From assembly GCF_002288225.1 (NCBI RefSeq), contig NZ_CP016777.1:186001-250000 (forward strand): a stretch of DNA of 64,000 bases, in the 5' to 3' direction. A program made the position numbers and the translations under genes. Below are positions 1-8,394 of the stretch, in pieces. This DNA comes from Candidatus Planktophila dulcis (GTDB taxonomy: Bacteria; Actinomycetota; Actinomycetes; Nanopelagicales; Nanopelagicaceae). Each line of letters opens with the position of its first letter. Within the stretch, counting starts at the first letter, position 1. The notes beneath the pieces are model-generated. The model saw only the letters and a list, made by a program, of their open reading frames with translations, had not been told where the DNA came from and did not search any database.

Positions 1-2037
1 GATATCTGCTGTCGCAATTGCAGTATCTGTTCCCGTTCCCATAGCGATACTCAGATTTGCCTGAGCAAGGGCTGCTGCATCATTGACGCCATCGCCAACC
101 ATCAGCACATGCTTTCCAACCATTTGCAGTGCTGAAATCTTGGCTAATTTTTCTTCAGGTTTTGCAGAAGCGATGATGCGATCGGAGTTAATTCCAACGA
201 GTGCACCAACTTTTGCTGCTGCCTCTGCGTTATCTCCAGTGAGTAGCCACACATCAATATTTCGATTACGAAGCTCTGTAATAGTTGCAGAAGCATCGCC
301 CTTAATGACATCACCTGCGGCAAAGACTGCAATAGCCACGCCATCCCACGCGAGGACGGAGACTGCATGAGAATGTGTCTGCCCATCGCGAATCGCCTGT
401 TGAATTTCAGAATCAAAAGGAACGCAACTATGTGCGACAGAGTCAGGGGAGCCGATAATGACAACAGGTGATTTATCTCCGATGCGCACGCGTCCTGCAA
501 CACCTACTCCTGGTGTTTGCGTGAATTCAGTGACCGGCAATTGTTCAGCGCTTCGAGAAATGCAATAAGTAGCTATTGCCTGTGAGACAGGGTGATCGCT
601 CTGACTTTCCAGCGCTAGCGCTGAGGAGAGAACATTCTTCTCAGTGAGAATGGATGCAAATGTTGCGCCCAATACCTTCTGAGGAGATAAAGGAATAGAT
701 GCCTGCTGCACCTTCATCGCACCGTCTGTGAGAGTTCCTGTCTTATCGAGAACTACAGTGTCGATGGATTGTGATGCTTCAAGGACTCGTGGATGGCGGA
801 TAACAATTCCACGTAGCGCACCACGGCCTGATGCGACGAGAAGCGCAACAGGTGTTGCAAGCCCCAGAGCGCATGGGCATGCAATCACAAGGACTGTGAT
901 TGCAGTTGAGATTGAGTATGTCAACGACTTATCGCCTAAGTAATACCAGCCAGCAAATGTTCCAATTGCAAGCACGGTAACGACCGGAACAAAAATAGAT
1001 GCAATCTTGTCAGCAAGTGCCTGAATAGGAGCCTTGGTACCTTGGGCTGTAACAACCATCGCAGTGATTCGTGCTAGTTCTGTATCGCTACCAATTCGAG
1101 TTGCTCGCACAATGATGCGACCATTGTTATTGAGTGCTGATCCAATGACGTTCATACCAGGAGTAATCTCAATTGGTTTTGATTCACCAGTGATGAGTGA
1201 GTTATCAACGGTGCTCTGACCTGAGATAACAACACCATCTGTTGCGATTCGAGCACCAGGCTTTACGACAAATTCATCGCCTATAACTAAATGTGAGATT
1301 GGAATAAGCACTTCGGTGCCATTGCGAAGGACGGCGACTTCTTTTTCGCCAAGAGCTAAGAGAGTAGAGAGAGCGCTGCCCGCACTTCTCTTTGCGCGAG
1401 TTTCAAGGTATCGACCAAGAATGACAAAGAGGAGGACGCCTGCAGCAACTTCGGTGTAGACATCACCTTGGTTTGTATAGGTTGCATAGATTGACCATAT
1501 ATACGCACTCAAAGATCCAAGTGAAATCAGCGTATCCATCGTTGGATGCAAGATGTTTCTTATAGCTGCTCGGTGAATAGGAAAGGCCACAATGAAGATG
1601 AGGGGTGCTGTAATTGCAAGTACGAGCCAGGAAGCAAAGAGATGATCGGCATGAGGCGGAAGTGCGATGGAGTAATTGGTAAATAGCTCAATCAACCAAT
1701 CATTAATGGGTTGATGCCAACTCATCACCATAGAGATTGCAATCGAAGGAACGGCTAAGACAATAGCGAAGAGGAGCGCGCGTGCTGCACCTTTGCGATG
1801 CAGTGCTGGATCTGCGCTATCTTTCAACAGAGTTGCGCTATATCCCGCAGATTTGATTTTCTTCATCACAACATCAGGTGAAAGATCTGCAGGTCTGACT
1901 ATGTGAACGGTCTCTGATGCGAAATTAACTGAGGCTGTGACGCCATCAATCTCATTGAGTGCGCGCTCGATGCTATTGACGCAAGAAGAACAGGTCATGC
2001 CTGATACTGCATATGTCTGGACCTGAATATCTTTCAT
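1..2037 (-). CDS. copA: Copper-translocating P1B-type ATPase (3' end cut by the window edge)
   Basis: Heavy-metal exporting P-type ATPase that pumps Cu(I) across the cytoplasmic membrane. The first 679 residues are present with no stop codon; the last membrane helices lie beyond the window. Visible in order: an N-terminal HMA metal-binding domain with GMTCSSC (Cys16, Cys19), several membrane helices, the actuator TGES motif, the intramembrane CPC metal site (Cys387-Pro-Cys389), the phosphorylation motif DKTGTLT (Asp431) and GDGVNDA near residue 650. CPC together with an N-terminal CxxC is typical of Cu(I) pumps (CopA/CtpV). It starts 7 nt after the hisN-like gene ends, so the two are probably co-transcribed. 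No CsoR or CopZ gene is visible nearby. Confidence 0.95.
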   Translation of the reverse strand, partial: MKDIQVQTYAVSGMTCSSCVNSIERALNEIDGVTASVNFASETVHIVRPADLSPDVVMKKIKSAGYSATLLKDSADPALHRKGAARALLFAIVLAVPSIAISMVMSWHQPINDWLIELFTNYSIALPPHADHLFASWLVLAITAPLIFIVAFPIHRAAIRNILHPTMDTLISLGSLSAYIWSIYATYTNQGDVYTEVAAGVLLFVILGRYLETRAKRSAGSALSTLLALGEKEVAVLRNGTEVLIPISHLVIGDEFVVKPGARIATDGVVISGQSTVDNSLITGESKPIEITPGMNVIGSALNNNGRIIVRATRIGSDTELARITAMVVTAQGTKAPIQALADKIASIFVPVVTVLAIGTFAGWYYLGDKSLTYSISTAITVLVIACPCALGLATPVALLVASGRGALRGIVIRHPRVLEASQSIDTVVLDKTGTLTDGAMKVQQASIPLSPQKVLGATFASILTEKNVLSSALALESQSDHPVSQAIATYCISRSAEQLPVTEFTQTPGVGVAGRVRIGDKSPVVIIGSPDSVAHSCVPFDSEIQQAIRDGQTHSHAVSVLAWDGVAIAVFAAGDVIKGDASATITELRNRNIDVWLLTGDNAEAAAKVGALVGINSDRIIASAKPEEKLAKISALQMVGKHVLMVGDGVNDAAALAQANLSIAMGTGTDTAIATADI

Positions 2038-2044
2038 AGTTTTC

Positions 2045-2848
2045 TCAACCCGCTACTTTAAGAGCGCTTACTACATAGTCGTGAAGTGCTGCATTGGTGG
2101 AAAGCCCACTACCCCCGAGTGATCCATCGACTCCGTCAACGTTGGTAAAACGACCACCAGCTTCGCGCACAATAATGTCTAGAGCTGCCATATCCCAGAG
2201 AGCAAGTGAAGGTTCGACTGCGATATCGACAGCACCTTCTGCAACCAACATATGTGACCAGAAATCACCGTGTGCTCGTGTGCGCCAAGCCTTATCCAGA
2301 AGAGCGCGAAATGGCGCAAGACGTGAGCCCCACCCGATGAAATCGGAGTGAGAAATAGATGCATCTTCAATCTTTGCAATTGAGGAGACGTTAATTCTCT
2401 TCGGTACTTCGCCATTTACTCTGACAAAGGCCCCACTACCTTCGAGTGCATACCAACGTCGGAAGAGTGCAGGTGCGCTGACAACTCCAACAATCACGCG
2501 CTCAATTCCATCTTCGCCTTTTTCAATCAATCCAATCAGAGTGGCCCATGTGGGAACTCCACGCAAGAAATTCTTTGTGCCATCAATAGGATCGATAACC
2601 CAGTAGCGATTCTTCTCTGTTCCTTCAGTACCAAATTCTTCGCCAACGATTCCATCATCTGGGCGGTGTGCATGAAGTAATGAGCGAATTGCATCTTCTG
2701 CTGACTTGTCTGCATCTGTCACAGGTGTGTTATCTGGTTTTGTTGTGACGGTGAGATCAATTGCTTGATAACGCGAAAGAGTTATTGCATCTGCCGCATC
2801 AGCTAATCGGTGGGCGAGAGCGAGGTCTTCACCACGTCGCGTGCTCAT
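2045..2848 (-). CDS. hisN: Inositol-monophosphatase family phosphatase, probably histidinol-phosphatase
   Basis: A 267-aa Mg-dependent phosphatase of the inositol monophosphatase superfamily. Metal-binding signatures are visible: the EE pair at about residues 70-71, IDPIDGTKNF at about 85-94, and WDMAALDIIVREAGG near residue 218. Actinobacterial members with this VIDPIDGTKNFLRG form usually act as HisN, the last dephosphorylation step to L-histidinol. An inositol- or PAP-phosphatase role cannot be excluded from sequence alone. The ATG at 2848 follows a TAGACT -10 element by 6 nt, so the mRNA is probably leaderless. Its promoter overlaps the 3' end of rsgA. Confidence 0.85.
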   Translation of the reverse strand: MSTRRGEDLALAHRLADAADAITLSRYQAIDLTVTTKPDNTPVTDADKSAEDAIRSLLHAHRPDDGIVGEEFGTEGTEKNRYWVIDPIDGTKNFLRGVPTWATLIGLIEKGEDGIERVIVGVVSAPALFRRWYALEGSGAFVRVNGEVPKRINVSSIAKIEDASISHSDFIGWGSRLAPFRALLDKAWRTRAHGDFWSHMLVAEGAVDIAVEPSLALWDMAALDIIVREAGGRFTNVDGVDGSLGGSGLSTNAALHDYVVSALKVAG

Positions 2849-2854
2849 AGTGCG

Positions 2855-2860
2855 AGTCTA
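2855..2860 (-). promoter_or_regulatory. -10 element for leaderless hisN-like mRNA
   Basis: TAGACT lies 6 nt upstream of the ATG at 2848 and no Shine-Dalgarno sequence is seen. It sits across the stop codon region of rsgA. Confidence 0.6.
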
Positions 2861-3868
2861 CTGCTCGTCGCTCACGGGCTTGACTTCTAAGAGAGAGCGC
2901 AAACTTGTGACTCTAATCAATCGTTCACTCTTCAGCGCAGAATCAGATTCAATCCAGGCATTGAGTGCACAGGATGCTTCGTGGTGTGAGCAGTTGGGCA
3001 TACATGTTTGTATCACCTGATAGATATCAGGAAATGACTCAATGACGCGATCCTTATTGAGGTGAGATAGGCCGAAAGCTCGAATTCCAGGAGTATCAAT
3101 AATCCAGCCCCCATTGATTAACGGGAGAGCAATTGCACTAGATGAGGTGTGACGACCGCGACCAGTGACATCATTAACATCGCCAGTCATACGTTGTGCC
3201 TCCGGTACCAAATCGTTAATCAGCGTTGATTTTCCCACTCCAGAATGGCCAACTAAGACTGAAATCTTCTCATCGAGAATTGCAAGGATTGCCTCAACAT
3301 CCTTGGTGCGCTCTTCACTCTTTGATGAAGTAGTGATGATTTCAACGCCAAGTGCTGCATACTCTTTAATAAAATCTGGAACTGGTGAAACATCCACCTT
3401 GGTAACAACGATGATTGGCTTAATCGATTCATGAAAGGCACTCACCAAAAAGCGATCGATAAGCCCTCGTCGTGGTTCAGGGTTTGCTGACGCAACGACA
3501 ATGAGTAGTTGATCAATATTGGCAACGATGGTGCGCTCAACGCGGGCAGCATCATCGACTGTGCGACTTAACGAGTTAGTGCGTTCGTTGACGGTAACGA
3601 TACGAGCAAGAGAGCCCTCGGTTCCTGTCACATCTCCCACGATTTCAACGAGATCACCAACGACGACAGATTTAGGACCTAGTTCGCGAGCTTTCATTGC
3701 GGTAATTACTAGCCCATCGTCGGTGACGCATGTTGTGCGACCACGATCTACTGTGGTGACAAATGCAGTAATGGAATCAGAGTGAGATGGTCGATCCTTG
3801 GTGCGTCTACGCGTGGTGCGAGAAGGGCGGATACGTGCATCCGATTCGTCGTATTCGCGTGGACTCAT
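2858..3868 (-). CDS. rsgA: Ribosome small-subunit-dependent GTPase RsgA
   Basis: A 336-aa circularly permuted GTPase that assists late 30S ribosome maturation. The order of motifs is that of the permuted family: an N-terminal OB-like domain, TKVD (G4), then the P-loop GHSGVGKST (G1), then DTPGIR (G3). A C-terminal zinc site CMPNC-SHH-EASC follows, in the Cx3C spacing of actinobacterial members. The N terminus is basic (RPSRTTRRRTKDR). The start overlaps the aroA stop by 4 nt (ATGA), implying translational coupling. The aroA-rsgA order is common in Actinobacteria. Confidence 0.95.
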   Translation of the reverse strand: MSPREYDESDARIRPSRTTRRRTKDRPSHSDSITAFVTTVDRGRTTCVTDDGLVITAMKARELGPKSVVVGDLVEIVGDVTGTEGSLARIVTVNERTNSLSRTVDDAARVERTIVANIDQLLIVVASANPEPRRGLIDRFLVSAFHESIKPIIVVTKVDVSPVPDFIKEYAALGVEIITTSSKSEERTKDVEAILAILDEKISVLVGHSGVGKSTLINDLVPEAQRMTGDVNDVTGRGRHTSSSAIALPLINGGWIIDTPGIRAFGLSHLNKDRVIESFPDIYQVIQTCMPNCSHHEASCALNAWIESDSALKSERLIRVTSLRSLLEVKPVSDEQ

Positions 3869-5139
3869 AGAACCAAACTATTCCAGAGCCCTGGGAAATC
3901 AGTGAGCGTCTTACGTGTTGTTGCAACATTTTCAACAAGAACATCAGGAACGACCAGACCAATGACTGCCCCTGCTGTTGCTAGGCGATGGTCTTCATAG
4001 GTATGAAAAGTTCCACCGTGAAGAGGTGCAGGAGTAATGTGAAGAGCAGTCTCTTCTTCAACAACGTTGCCACCAAGTGAGTTAATTTCACGGGTCAGAG
4101 CAGCAAGGCGATCTGTTTCATGAAGGCGCAAGTGACCGATTCCGCGCAGATGCGAAGGAGAATCAGCAAGGGCTGCAAGGGCTGCAATAGATGGAGTGAG
4201 CTCACCAACATCATGAAGGTCAATATCAATTCCGTGAATTGTTTTGCCACCAGTAAGAGTTAGGCCATCTGCAGTAAATTCAACATGCGCACCCATCTGC
4301 GTGAAGATGTCACGGAGTTGATCACCAGGTTGAGTGGTGCTCTCTGGCCAATCAGCGATAGTGATACTTCCACCACAGACCATTGCAATTGATAAGAAAG
4401 GTGATGCATTGGAAAGGTCTGGTTCGATGACAAGTTCTTGTCCGCTCAATGTGCCAGGTTCGACTCTCCAGCTTTGTGCTTTCTTATCAACATGTACCAC
4501 TGCTCCAAAATCTCGAAGCATTTGCACTGTCATATCGATATGAGGCATTGATGGAAGAGGTCCACCGCGATGCTGGGCTGTAATTCCATTTGTCATACTT
4601 GGCGCAACAAGGAGAAGAGCCGATAAGAATTGGCTTGAAGCACTTGCATCAATGATGAGCTCGCCGCCAGGGATTAATCCCTTTGCTTTAATCACCATCG
4701 GCAGTGAGTAACGACCTTCATGTTCTATCTCGATACCGAGTTCCTCAAGGGCCTTAATCACAGGGCCAAGTGGACGTTCATATGAACGGGCATCGCCATC
4801 AAATGAGATATCACCTTGAGCAAGTGCTGCAAGTGGTGGAAGAAAACGCATCACAGTTCCTGCATTTCCAACATCAATCTTCGCCGGCCCACGCAGTGGA
4901 GCAGGAGTGACTACCCACCCATCTTTTCCAGTAATGGTTATGCCCATTGCTTGGAGTCCAGCCGACATCAATTCTGAGTCACGTGAAATCAATGGTCTGC
5001 GTAGCTTTGATGGTGAATTTGCTTGAGCAGCCAGAATGAGCGCTCTGTTTGTTACTGATTTTGATCCAGGGATGGTGACACGAGAAGTTACTGGCTTTTG
5101 TCCGCGAAAAGGCGCGGGCCAGAGTTCGTGTGCAGTCAT
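3865..5139 (-). CDS. aroA: 3-phosphoshikimate 1-carboxyvinyltransferase (EPSP synthase)
   Basis: A 424-aa enzyme of the shikimate pathway that joins shikimate-3-phosphate and PEP to give EPSP. The family signatures are visible: PGSKSVTNRALILAA near residues 24-38, the GNAGTVMRF segment near 92-100, and the HETDRLAAL block in the C-terminal half. Length is normal for the family. The ATG at 5139 lies 6 nt downstream of a TAGACT -10 element, so the transcript is probably leaderless. It is first in an aroA-rsgA operon and is transcribed divergently from the yedK-type gene. Confidence 0.97.
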   Translation of the reverse strand: MTAHELWPAPFRGQKPVTSRVTIPGSKSVTNRALILAAQANSPSKLRRPLISRDSELMSAGLQAMGITITGKDGWVVTPAPLRGPAKIDVGNAGTVMRFLPPLAALAQGDISFDGDARSYERPLGPVIKALEELGIEIEHEGRYSLPMVIKAKGLIPGGELIIDASASSQFLSALLLVAPSMTNGITAQHRGGPLPSMPHIDMTVQMLRDFGAVVHVDKKAQSWRVEPGTLSGQELVIEPDLSNASPFLSIAMVCGGSITIADWPESTTQPGDQLRDIFTQMGAHVEFTADGLTLTGGKTIHGIDIDLHDVGELTPSIAALAALADSPSHLRGIGHLRLHETDRLAALTREINSLGGNVVEEETALHITPAPLHGGTFHTYEDHRLATAGAVIGLVVPDVLVENVATTRKTLTDFPGLWNSLVL

Positions 5140-5145
5140 ATGCGA

Positions 5146-5151
5146 AGTCTA
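5146..5151 (-). promoter_or_regulatory. -10 element for leaderless aroA mRNA
   Basis: TAGACT on the minus strand, 6 nt before the aroA ATG. It is 17 bp from the -10 element of the divergent yedK-type gene, so the two promoters overlap. Confidence 0.6.
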
Positions 5152-5168
5152 ACGGTTCAAGCAGCACG

Positions 5169-5174
5169 TAGGAT
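5169..5174 (+). promoter_or_regulatory. -10 element for leaderless yedK-type mRNA
   Basis: TAGGAT lies 7 nt before the ATG at 5182, supporting that start over the in-frame extension to 5098, which would run back into aroA. Confidence 0.6.
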
Positions 5175-5181
5175 TGCCTAT

Positions 5182-5904
5182 ATGTGCGGTAGATATGCGC
5201 AATCACTTGGCGCCGAGGAGATTGTTGAATCCTTTGATTTAGCTGGCTCGACTCTTGATCAGTCACTTCCTCTTAATTGGAATATCGCTCCCACCAACGA
5301 TATCTACATCATCCGCAATGAATCTGAGTCTCGCATTCTTGACTCTGCATCGTGGGGGATTATCGCGCCGTGGCAGAAGTCCTTAACTGAAGCGCGAGCA
5401 TCACAATCACATGCAATAAACGCACGTAGTGAATCAATTCATGAGAAGCCAACTTTTCGACATGCATTTAGAACTTCACGTTGCTTAATTCCTGCAACGG
5501 GATATTACGAATGGGCTACATCACTTGGACGATATGCACCTAAGCAACCGTTCTATATTTCTAATGAAGATGGCAACCAACTTTCTATCGCTGGCATTTG
5601 GAGTTCATGGCAGAGCGAAAAGGGGCAGGTAATTCAAAGTGCAGCAATCATTACTCGCGAAGCAGTAGGAGAACTTGCAACCATACATAGCCGCATGCCA
5701 GTTTTCATGCCGAGTGAGCGATGGAGTGATTGGCTCGATCCACAATCACGCGATATCAATCGCCTGATTAACATGATGAATATTGCCGATCCCGATGCAG
5801 GACTGATTGCCACACCCGTATCTTCAAGAGTGAACGTAGTTGCTAACAACGGCCCTGAGCTAATTATTCCCATTGAACTTGGAGCGCCAGAGACTCTATT
5901 TTGA
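5182..5904 (+). CDS. yedK: SOS response-associated peptidase family (YedK/HMCES), abasic-site DNA crosslinking protein
   Basis: A 240-aa SRAP-domain protein. Members form a covalent thiazolidine crosslink between Cys2 and abasic sites in single-stranded DNA and protect them. I chose the ATG at 5182 because it gives MCGRYAQ, with the catalytic Cys directly after the initiator Met as in the family, and because a TAGGAT -10 element lies 7 nt upstream. Other family marks are the NIAPTNDIYI segment, NARSES (residues about 83-88), CLIPATGYYEW near 105-115, and IHSRMPVFM near 170. It is divergent from aroA and upstream of the SigR/RsrA stress block. Confidence 0.93.
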   Translation: MCGRYAQSLGAEEIVESFDLAGSTLDQSLPLNWNIAPTNDIYIIRNESESRILDSASWGIIAPWQKSLTEARASQSHAINARSESIHEKPTFRHAFRTSRCLIPATGYYEWATSLGRYAPKQPFYISNEDGNQLSIAGIWSSWQSEKGQVIQSAAIITREAVGELATIHSRMPVFMPSERWSDWLDPQSRDINRLINMMNIADPDAGLIATPVSSRVNVVANNGPELIIPIELGAPETLF

Positions 5905-5906
5905 GA

Positions 5907-5912
5907 TAACCT
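5907..5912 (+). promoter_or_regulatory. -10 element for leaderless sigR mRNA
   Basis: TAACCT ends 7 nt before the ATG at 5920 and 4 nt before the alternative GTG at 5917. The 7-nt spacing supports ATG 5920. Confidence 0.5.
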
Positions 5913-5919
5913 AACGGTG

Positions 5920-6546
5920 ATGACATCGAAGGATTTAGTTCTGGAAAGCGCTGCCGATCGCACCACTCGGTTCGAGCGCGATGCTCTCGTGTTCACAAAT
6001 CAGTTATATGCAGCAGCACTTCGCTATACAAAGAATCCAGAAGATGCACGCGATTTAGTTCAAGATACTTACCTCAAAGCTTTTTCTTCCTTCCATCAAT
6101 TTGAAGAAGGAACGAATTTACGTGCTTGGCTCTATCGAGTGCTGACAACAACTTTTATCAATACTTACCGTAAAGGTCAGCGTCAACCACAGATTGCCAA
6201 TAATGAACTGGAAGATTGGCAAGTAGCGCAAGCGCAATCACATACGAGTGATCAAGGAAAGTCAGCAGAGCAAGAAGCTCTAGAGAACTTGCCTGATAGT
6301 GATATCAAACGTGCACTTCAAGAAATTCCAGAAGATTTTCGCATCATTGTCTATCTTGCCGATGTTGAAGGCTTCTCTTATAAGGAGATTGCAGAGATTG
6401 TTGGCGCGCCAGCCGGAACAGTGATGTCACGTCTTCACCGTGGTCGCAAGCAACTGCGCGAGAAGCTTTCAGATTATGCACGTGAACTCGGTTACTCAAC
6501 CGATGCTCCTGCTCCAAAGGCTAAGAAGAAAGGGGGCACAGAATGA
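5920..6546 (+). CDS. sigR: ECF RNA polymerase sigma factor, SigR/SigH type
   Basis: A sigma-70 family ECF factor of 208 aa (209 from the GTG at 5917). Region 2 is visible as [20 protein letters not shown] and [19 protein letters not shown]. Region 4 has [45 protein letters not shown]. This matches the SigR (Streptomyces) and SigH (mycobacteria) thiol-oxidative-stress sigma factors. The next gene overlaps by 4 nt and encodes an RsrA-like zinc anti-sigma factor, which confirms the pairing. Likely targets are thiol-redox genes; the nearby sodN and mycoredoxin genes are candidates by context only. Confidence 0.93.
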   Translation: MTSKDLVLESAADRTTRFERDALVFTNQLYAAALRYTKNPEDARDLVQDTYLKAFSSFHQFEEGTNLRAWLYRVLTTTFINTYRKGQRQPQIANNELEDWQVAQAQSHTSDQGKSAEQEALENLPDSDIKRALQEIPEDFRIIVYLADVEGFSYKEIAEIVGAPAGTVMSRLHRGRKQLREKLSDYARELGYSTDAPAPKAKKKGGTE

Positions 6547-6938
6547 GTTTCATAGAGATTCAATGCGGAGATGTCTTGGCATCTGTCGTATTCATCGTTG
6601 AAGGTGAACTTCAAGAGATTCCACAGGCTGATGCGATCCAATCTCACATCATTACCTGTGCTGCCTGTTCTGCTGAAGTCGAACATGAACGTTTAATGCA
6701 TCAAATGCTGCAAGATGTCTTGAAGCGCTCATGCGATGAGCAGGCACCCGAGGAACTTCATCAGAGCCTTCACAACCAGCTACGCGCACAGATGGCTGGG
6801 GCTGGAGCGACCGAAGTTGTTACTCAGTTCAGCATGACCGAAATTTCTATCGAAATTGATGAGTTTGGAAATGTTGAGCATCGGGAAATTCAAATAGAAC
6901 AGACTCATATCCAGCACTTTATCGACGACGAGGACTAA
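6543..6938 (+). CDS. rsrA: RsrA-like zinc anti-sigma factor (mycothiol-system anti-sigma-R)
   Basis: A 131-aa redox-sensing anti-sigma factor that would bind SigR when reduced and release it on disulfide formation. The ZAS zinc motif HxxxCxxC is visible as HIITCAAC (residues about 35-42), with an upstream Cys in IQCGDV and a downstream Cys in [12 protein letters not shown], equivalent to the RsrA cysteines. Compared with the roughly 105-aa Streptomyces RsrA it has an acidic C-terminal extension ending FIDDED. The start overlaps sigR (ATGA), so synthesis of the two proteins is probably coupled. Confidence 0.88.
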   Translation: MSFIEIQCGDVLASVVFIVEGELQEIPQADAIQSHIITCAACSAEVEHERLMHQMLQDVLKRSCDEQAPEELHQSLHNQLRAQMAGAGATEVVTQFSMTEISIEIDEFGNVEHREIQIEQTHIQHFIDDED

Positions 6939-6941
6939 CCT
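6936..6941 (+). promoter_or_regulatory. -10 element for leaderless thioesterase mRNA
   Basis: TAACCT, overlapping the rsrA stop codon, ends 7 nt before the ATG at 6949. It is the same hexamer as upstream of sigR. Confidence 0.5.
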
Positions 6942-6948
6942 CTTAAGT

Positions 6949-7353
6949 ATGAAACCAGCTGATGAGGTACTCGGAGCAGTTGGATTCTCCGTCCTCTCAG
7001 TTCGTCCAGGAGATACCTGCGTGACGATGGGCGTCTCAGATCTTCCCGTTGTAGCTCCCTCTATCTATCTCTCACTCATGGAGAGCGCATGTGTTGCAGC
7101 GCTGATGGAGTATCTGGAATCTGGTGAGACAACTTTTCTTACCCATTCTTCTCTTGAGATAGTGGGATCAGCAGAAGCAGGCGTTGAAATCCGCGCCAAT
7201 GCACGTGTGATAAATATTGAAGGGCGCGAGCTCACCTTTGAATGCGATGTCTATGACGGTGAACGCCATCTTGCGCAAGCAGAAATAAAAAGAGCGACTG
7301 TCGAGCGATTATCTTTCCTCGCTCGCACAGCCGCTCAATCTTTAATTAACTAA
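6949..7353 (+). CDS. Hotdog-fold thioesterase family protein (FlK-like)
   Basis: A 134-aa single-domain hotdog-fold protein resembling the fluoroacetyl-CoA thioesterase-like family. Visible features are the central helix segment PSIYLSLMESACVAALMEYL with its conserved Glu, the strand THSSLEIVGSAEAGVEI, and a C-terminal strand block ELTFECDVYDGERHLAQAEIKRATV. The substrate is unknown; such proteins usually hydrolyse acyl-CoA thioesters. It ends one base before the convergent sodN stop, with no room for a separate terminator. Confidence 0.75.
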   Translation: MKPADEVLGAVGFSVLSVRPGDTCVTMGVSDLPVVAPSIYLSLMESACVAALMEYLESGETTFLTHSSLEIVGSAEAGVEIRANARVINIEGRELTFECDVYDGERHLAQAEIKRATVERLSFLARTAAQSLIN

Positions 7354-7752
7354 TTAAGCCTTCTTGGTCTCCCAGAAGATTGCTGCAATTTCGTCGATCT
7401 TTGCGATCAAACTATCTGCAACTGCAACATCTTGAGTTCCCTTTGTGCCTGCAGCACCTGCAAGCTTTGTCGCCTCGTTAAAGAGTGAGTGCAACTGTGG
7501 GTACTTCTCAAAGTGTGGTGCCTTGAAGTAATCAGTCCAGAGAACCCAGAGGTGCTCCTTAACCTGATGTGAACGCTCTTCTTTAATTGCAACAGAGCGT
7601 GAACGGAAATCTGCATCTGGGTTAGCTGCATACTTTTCCATGCATGCCTTAACAGAGAGCGCTTCAATCTTCGCTTGTGCTGGATCGTAGACACCGCAAG
7701 GTAGATCGCAGTGTGCGTGGACAGTTATTTTCGGTGTAAGAATGTTTCTCAT
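7354..7752 (-). CDS. sodN: Nickel superoxide dismutase
   Basis: Ni-SOD, which dismutates superoxide in the cytoplasm. The nickel hook HCDLPCGVYDPAQ is present, with His1, Cys2 and Cys6 of the mature enzyme after a short propeptide (MRNILTPKITVHA) that must be removed by a peptidase. The protein is 132 aa including the propeptide, normal for the family. I chose the ATG at 7752 because it gives a standard propeptide, has a TACTCT -10 element 7 nt upstream, and avoids overlap with sodX; the longer frame to 7803 would overlap it. The maturation protease gene sodX is transcribed divergently next to it. Confidence 0.96.
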   Translation of the reverse strand: MRNILTPKITVHAHCDLPCGVYDPAQAKIEALSVKACMEKYAANPDADFRSRSVAIKEERSHQVKEHLWVLWTDYFKAPHFEKYPQLHSLFNEATKLAGAAGTKGTQDVAVADSLIAKIDEIAAIFWETKKA

Positions 7753-7759
7753 AAGCGCG

Positions 7760-7781
7760 AGAGTACTCGAAGCTCTAGAAT
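7760..7781. promoter_or_regulatory. Compact divergent leaderless promoters of sodN and sodX
   Basis: On the minus strand TACTCT (7760-7765) lies 7 nt before the sodN ATG. On the plus strand TAGAAT (7776-7781) lies 6 nt before the sodX ATG. Only 35 bp separate the two start codons, so the polymerase footprints must overlap. Confidence 0.6.
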
Positions 7782-7787
7782 CCTGCC

Positions 7788-8117
7788 ATGGCAAAGCATG
7801 CATCGATGATCATCGAAGGCGATTCCATGGCGCCCACATATAGCGCTGGCGATTGGTTGATGGGGCGATGGGCCAAGTACAAACTCACAGGGTTTAATCG
7901 CATCAAAGTAGGTGATGTAATCGTCATCGAACGAGATGAACAACCAGGCATCTTCTATGTGAAGCGCATCAGCGAGACCCGTGCATCTGGTGGCCATATG
8001 CCCACAATTTTTGTCTTAAGCGATAACGAGGCGGGCACCGATTCACGTACCTGGGGCTGGCTCCCAATCACTGCAGTGCGCGCAAAAATTCAATTCAGAA
8101 TGAAGCGCGGAAAGTAA
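7788..8117 (+). CDS. sodX: Nickel-type superoxide dismutase maturation protease
   Basis: A 109-aa S26 signal-peptidase-like protease that trims the SodN propeptide to expose His1 for nickel binding. The catalytic Ser lies in IEGDSMAPTY (residues about 9-18) and the catalytic Lys in FYVKRI (about 64-69); the C-terminal S26 box SDNEAGTDSRTWGWLP is also present. No membrane anchor is seen, which fits a cytosolic substrate. Divergent pairing with sodN is the usual arrangement. It ends one base before the convergent mycoredoxin stop. Confidence 0.94.
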   Translation: MAKHASMIIEGDSMAPTYSAGDWLMGRWAKYKLTGFNRIKVGDVIVIERDEQPGIFYVKRISETRASGGHMPTIFVLSDNEAGTDSRTWGWLPITAVRAKIQFRMKRGK

Positions 8118-8118
8118 T

Positions 8119-8394
8119 TTAAAGGCTAGCGAGCTTCTCTTTAACTGCAATGACAGATGGATTGGTGAGAGCTGCACCATCTGAGAAGAGAAGTGTAGGA
8201 ACGACGCGGTTTCCGCCATTTACCTTCTCAACAAATGATGCATAGTTCATCTCTTGCTCAACATTGATTTCTCGGAATGTAATTCCATTTTCATCAAGCT
8301 GACTTTTGAGGCGCTTGCAATATCCACACCAGTCGGTGCTAAACATGACAAACTCTTGTCCAGTTAATCCGAGCTCTTGAACTTCAGCGCTCAT
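8119..8394 (-). CDS. mrx1: Mycoredoxin / glutaredoxin-family protein
   Basis: A 91-aa thioredoxin-fold protein with active site CGYC (STDWCGYCKRL) and cis-Pro in RVVPTLLF. In mycothiol-producing Actinobacteria these proteins reduce protein-mycothiol mixed disulfides. WCGYC followed by KRLKSQLDENGI is the typical mycoredoxin-1 form rather than NrdH. The start overlaps the kgd stop by 4 nt (ATGA), so it is probably translated from the kgd transcript. Its proximity to sigR/rsrA fits a thiol-redox role. Confidence 0.88.
   Translation of the reverse strand: MSAEVQELGLTGQEFVMFSTDWCGYCKRLKSQLDENGITFREINVEQEMNYASFVEKVNGGNRVVPTLLFSDGAALTNPSVIAVKEKLASL

Noticed and set aside
7753-7803. Longer sodN reading frame starting at 7803
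   Set aside because: It would overlap the sodX start and add 17 residues before a normal NiSOD propeptide; the 7752 start has a correctly placed -10 element.
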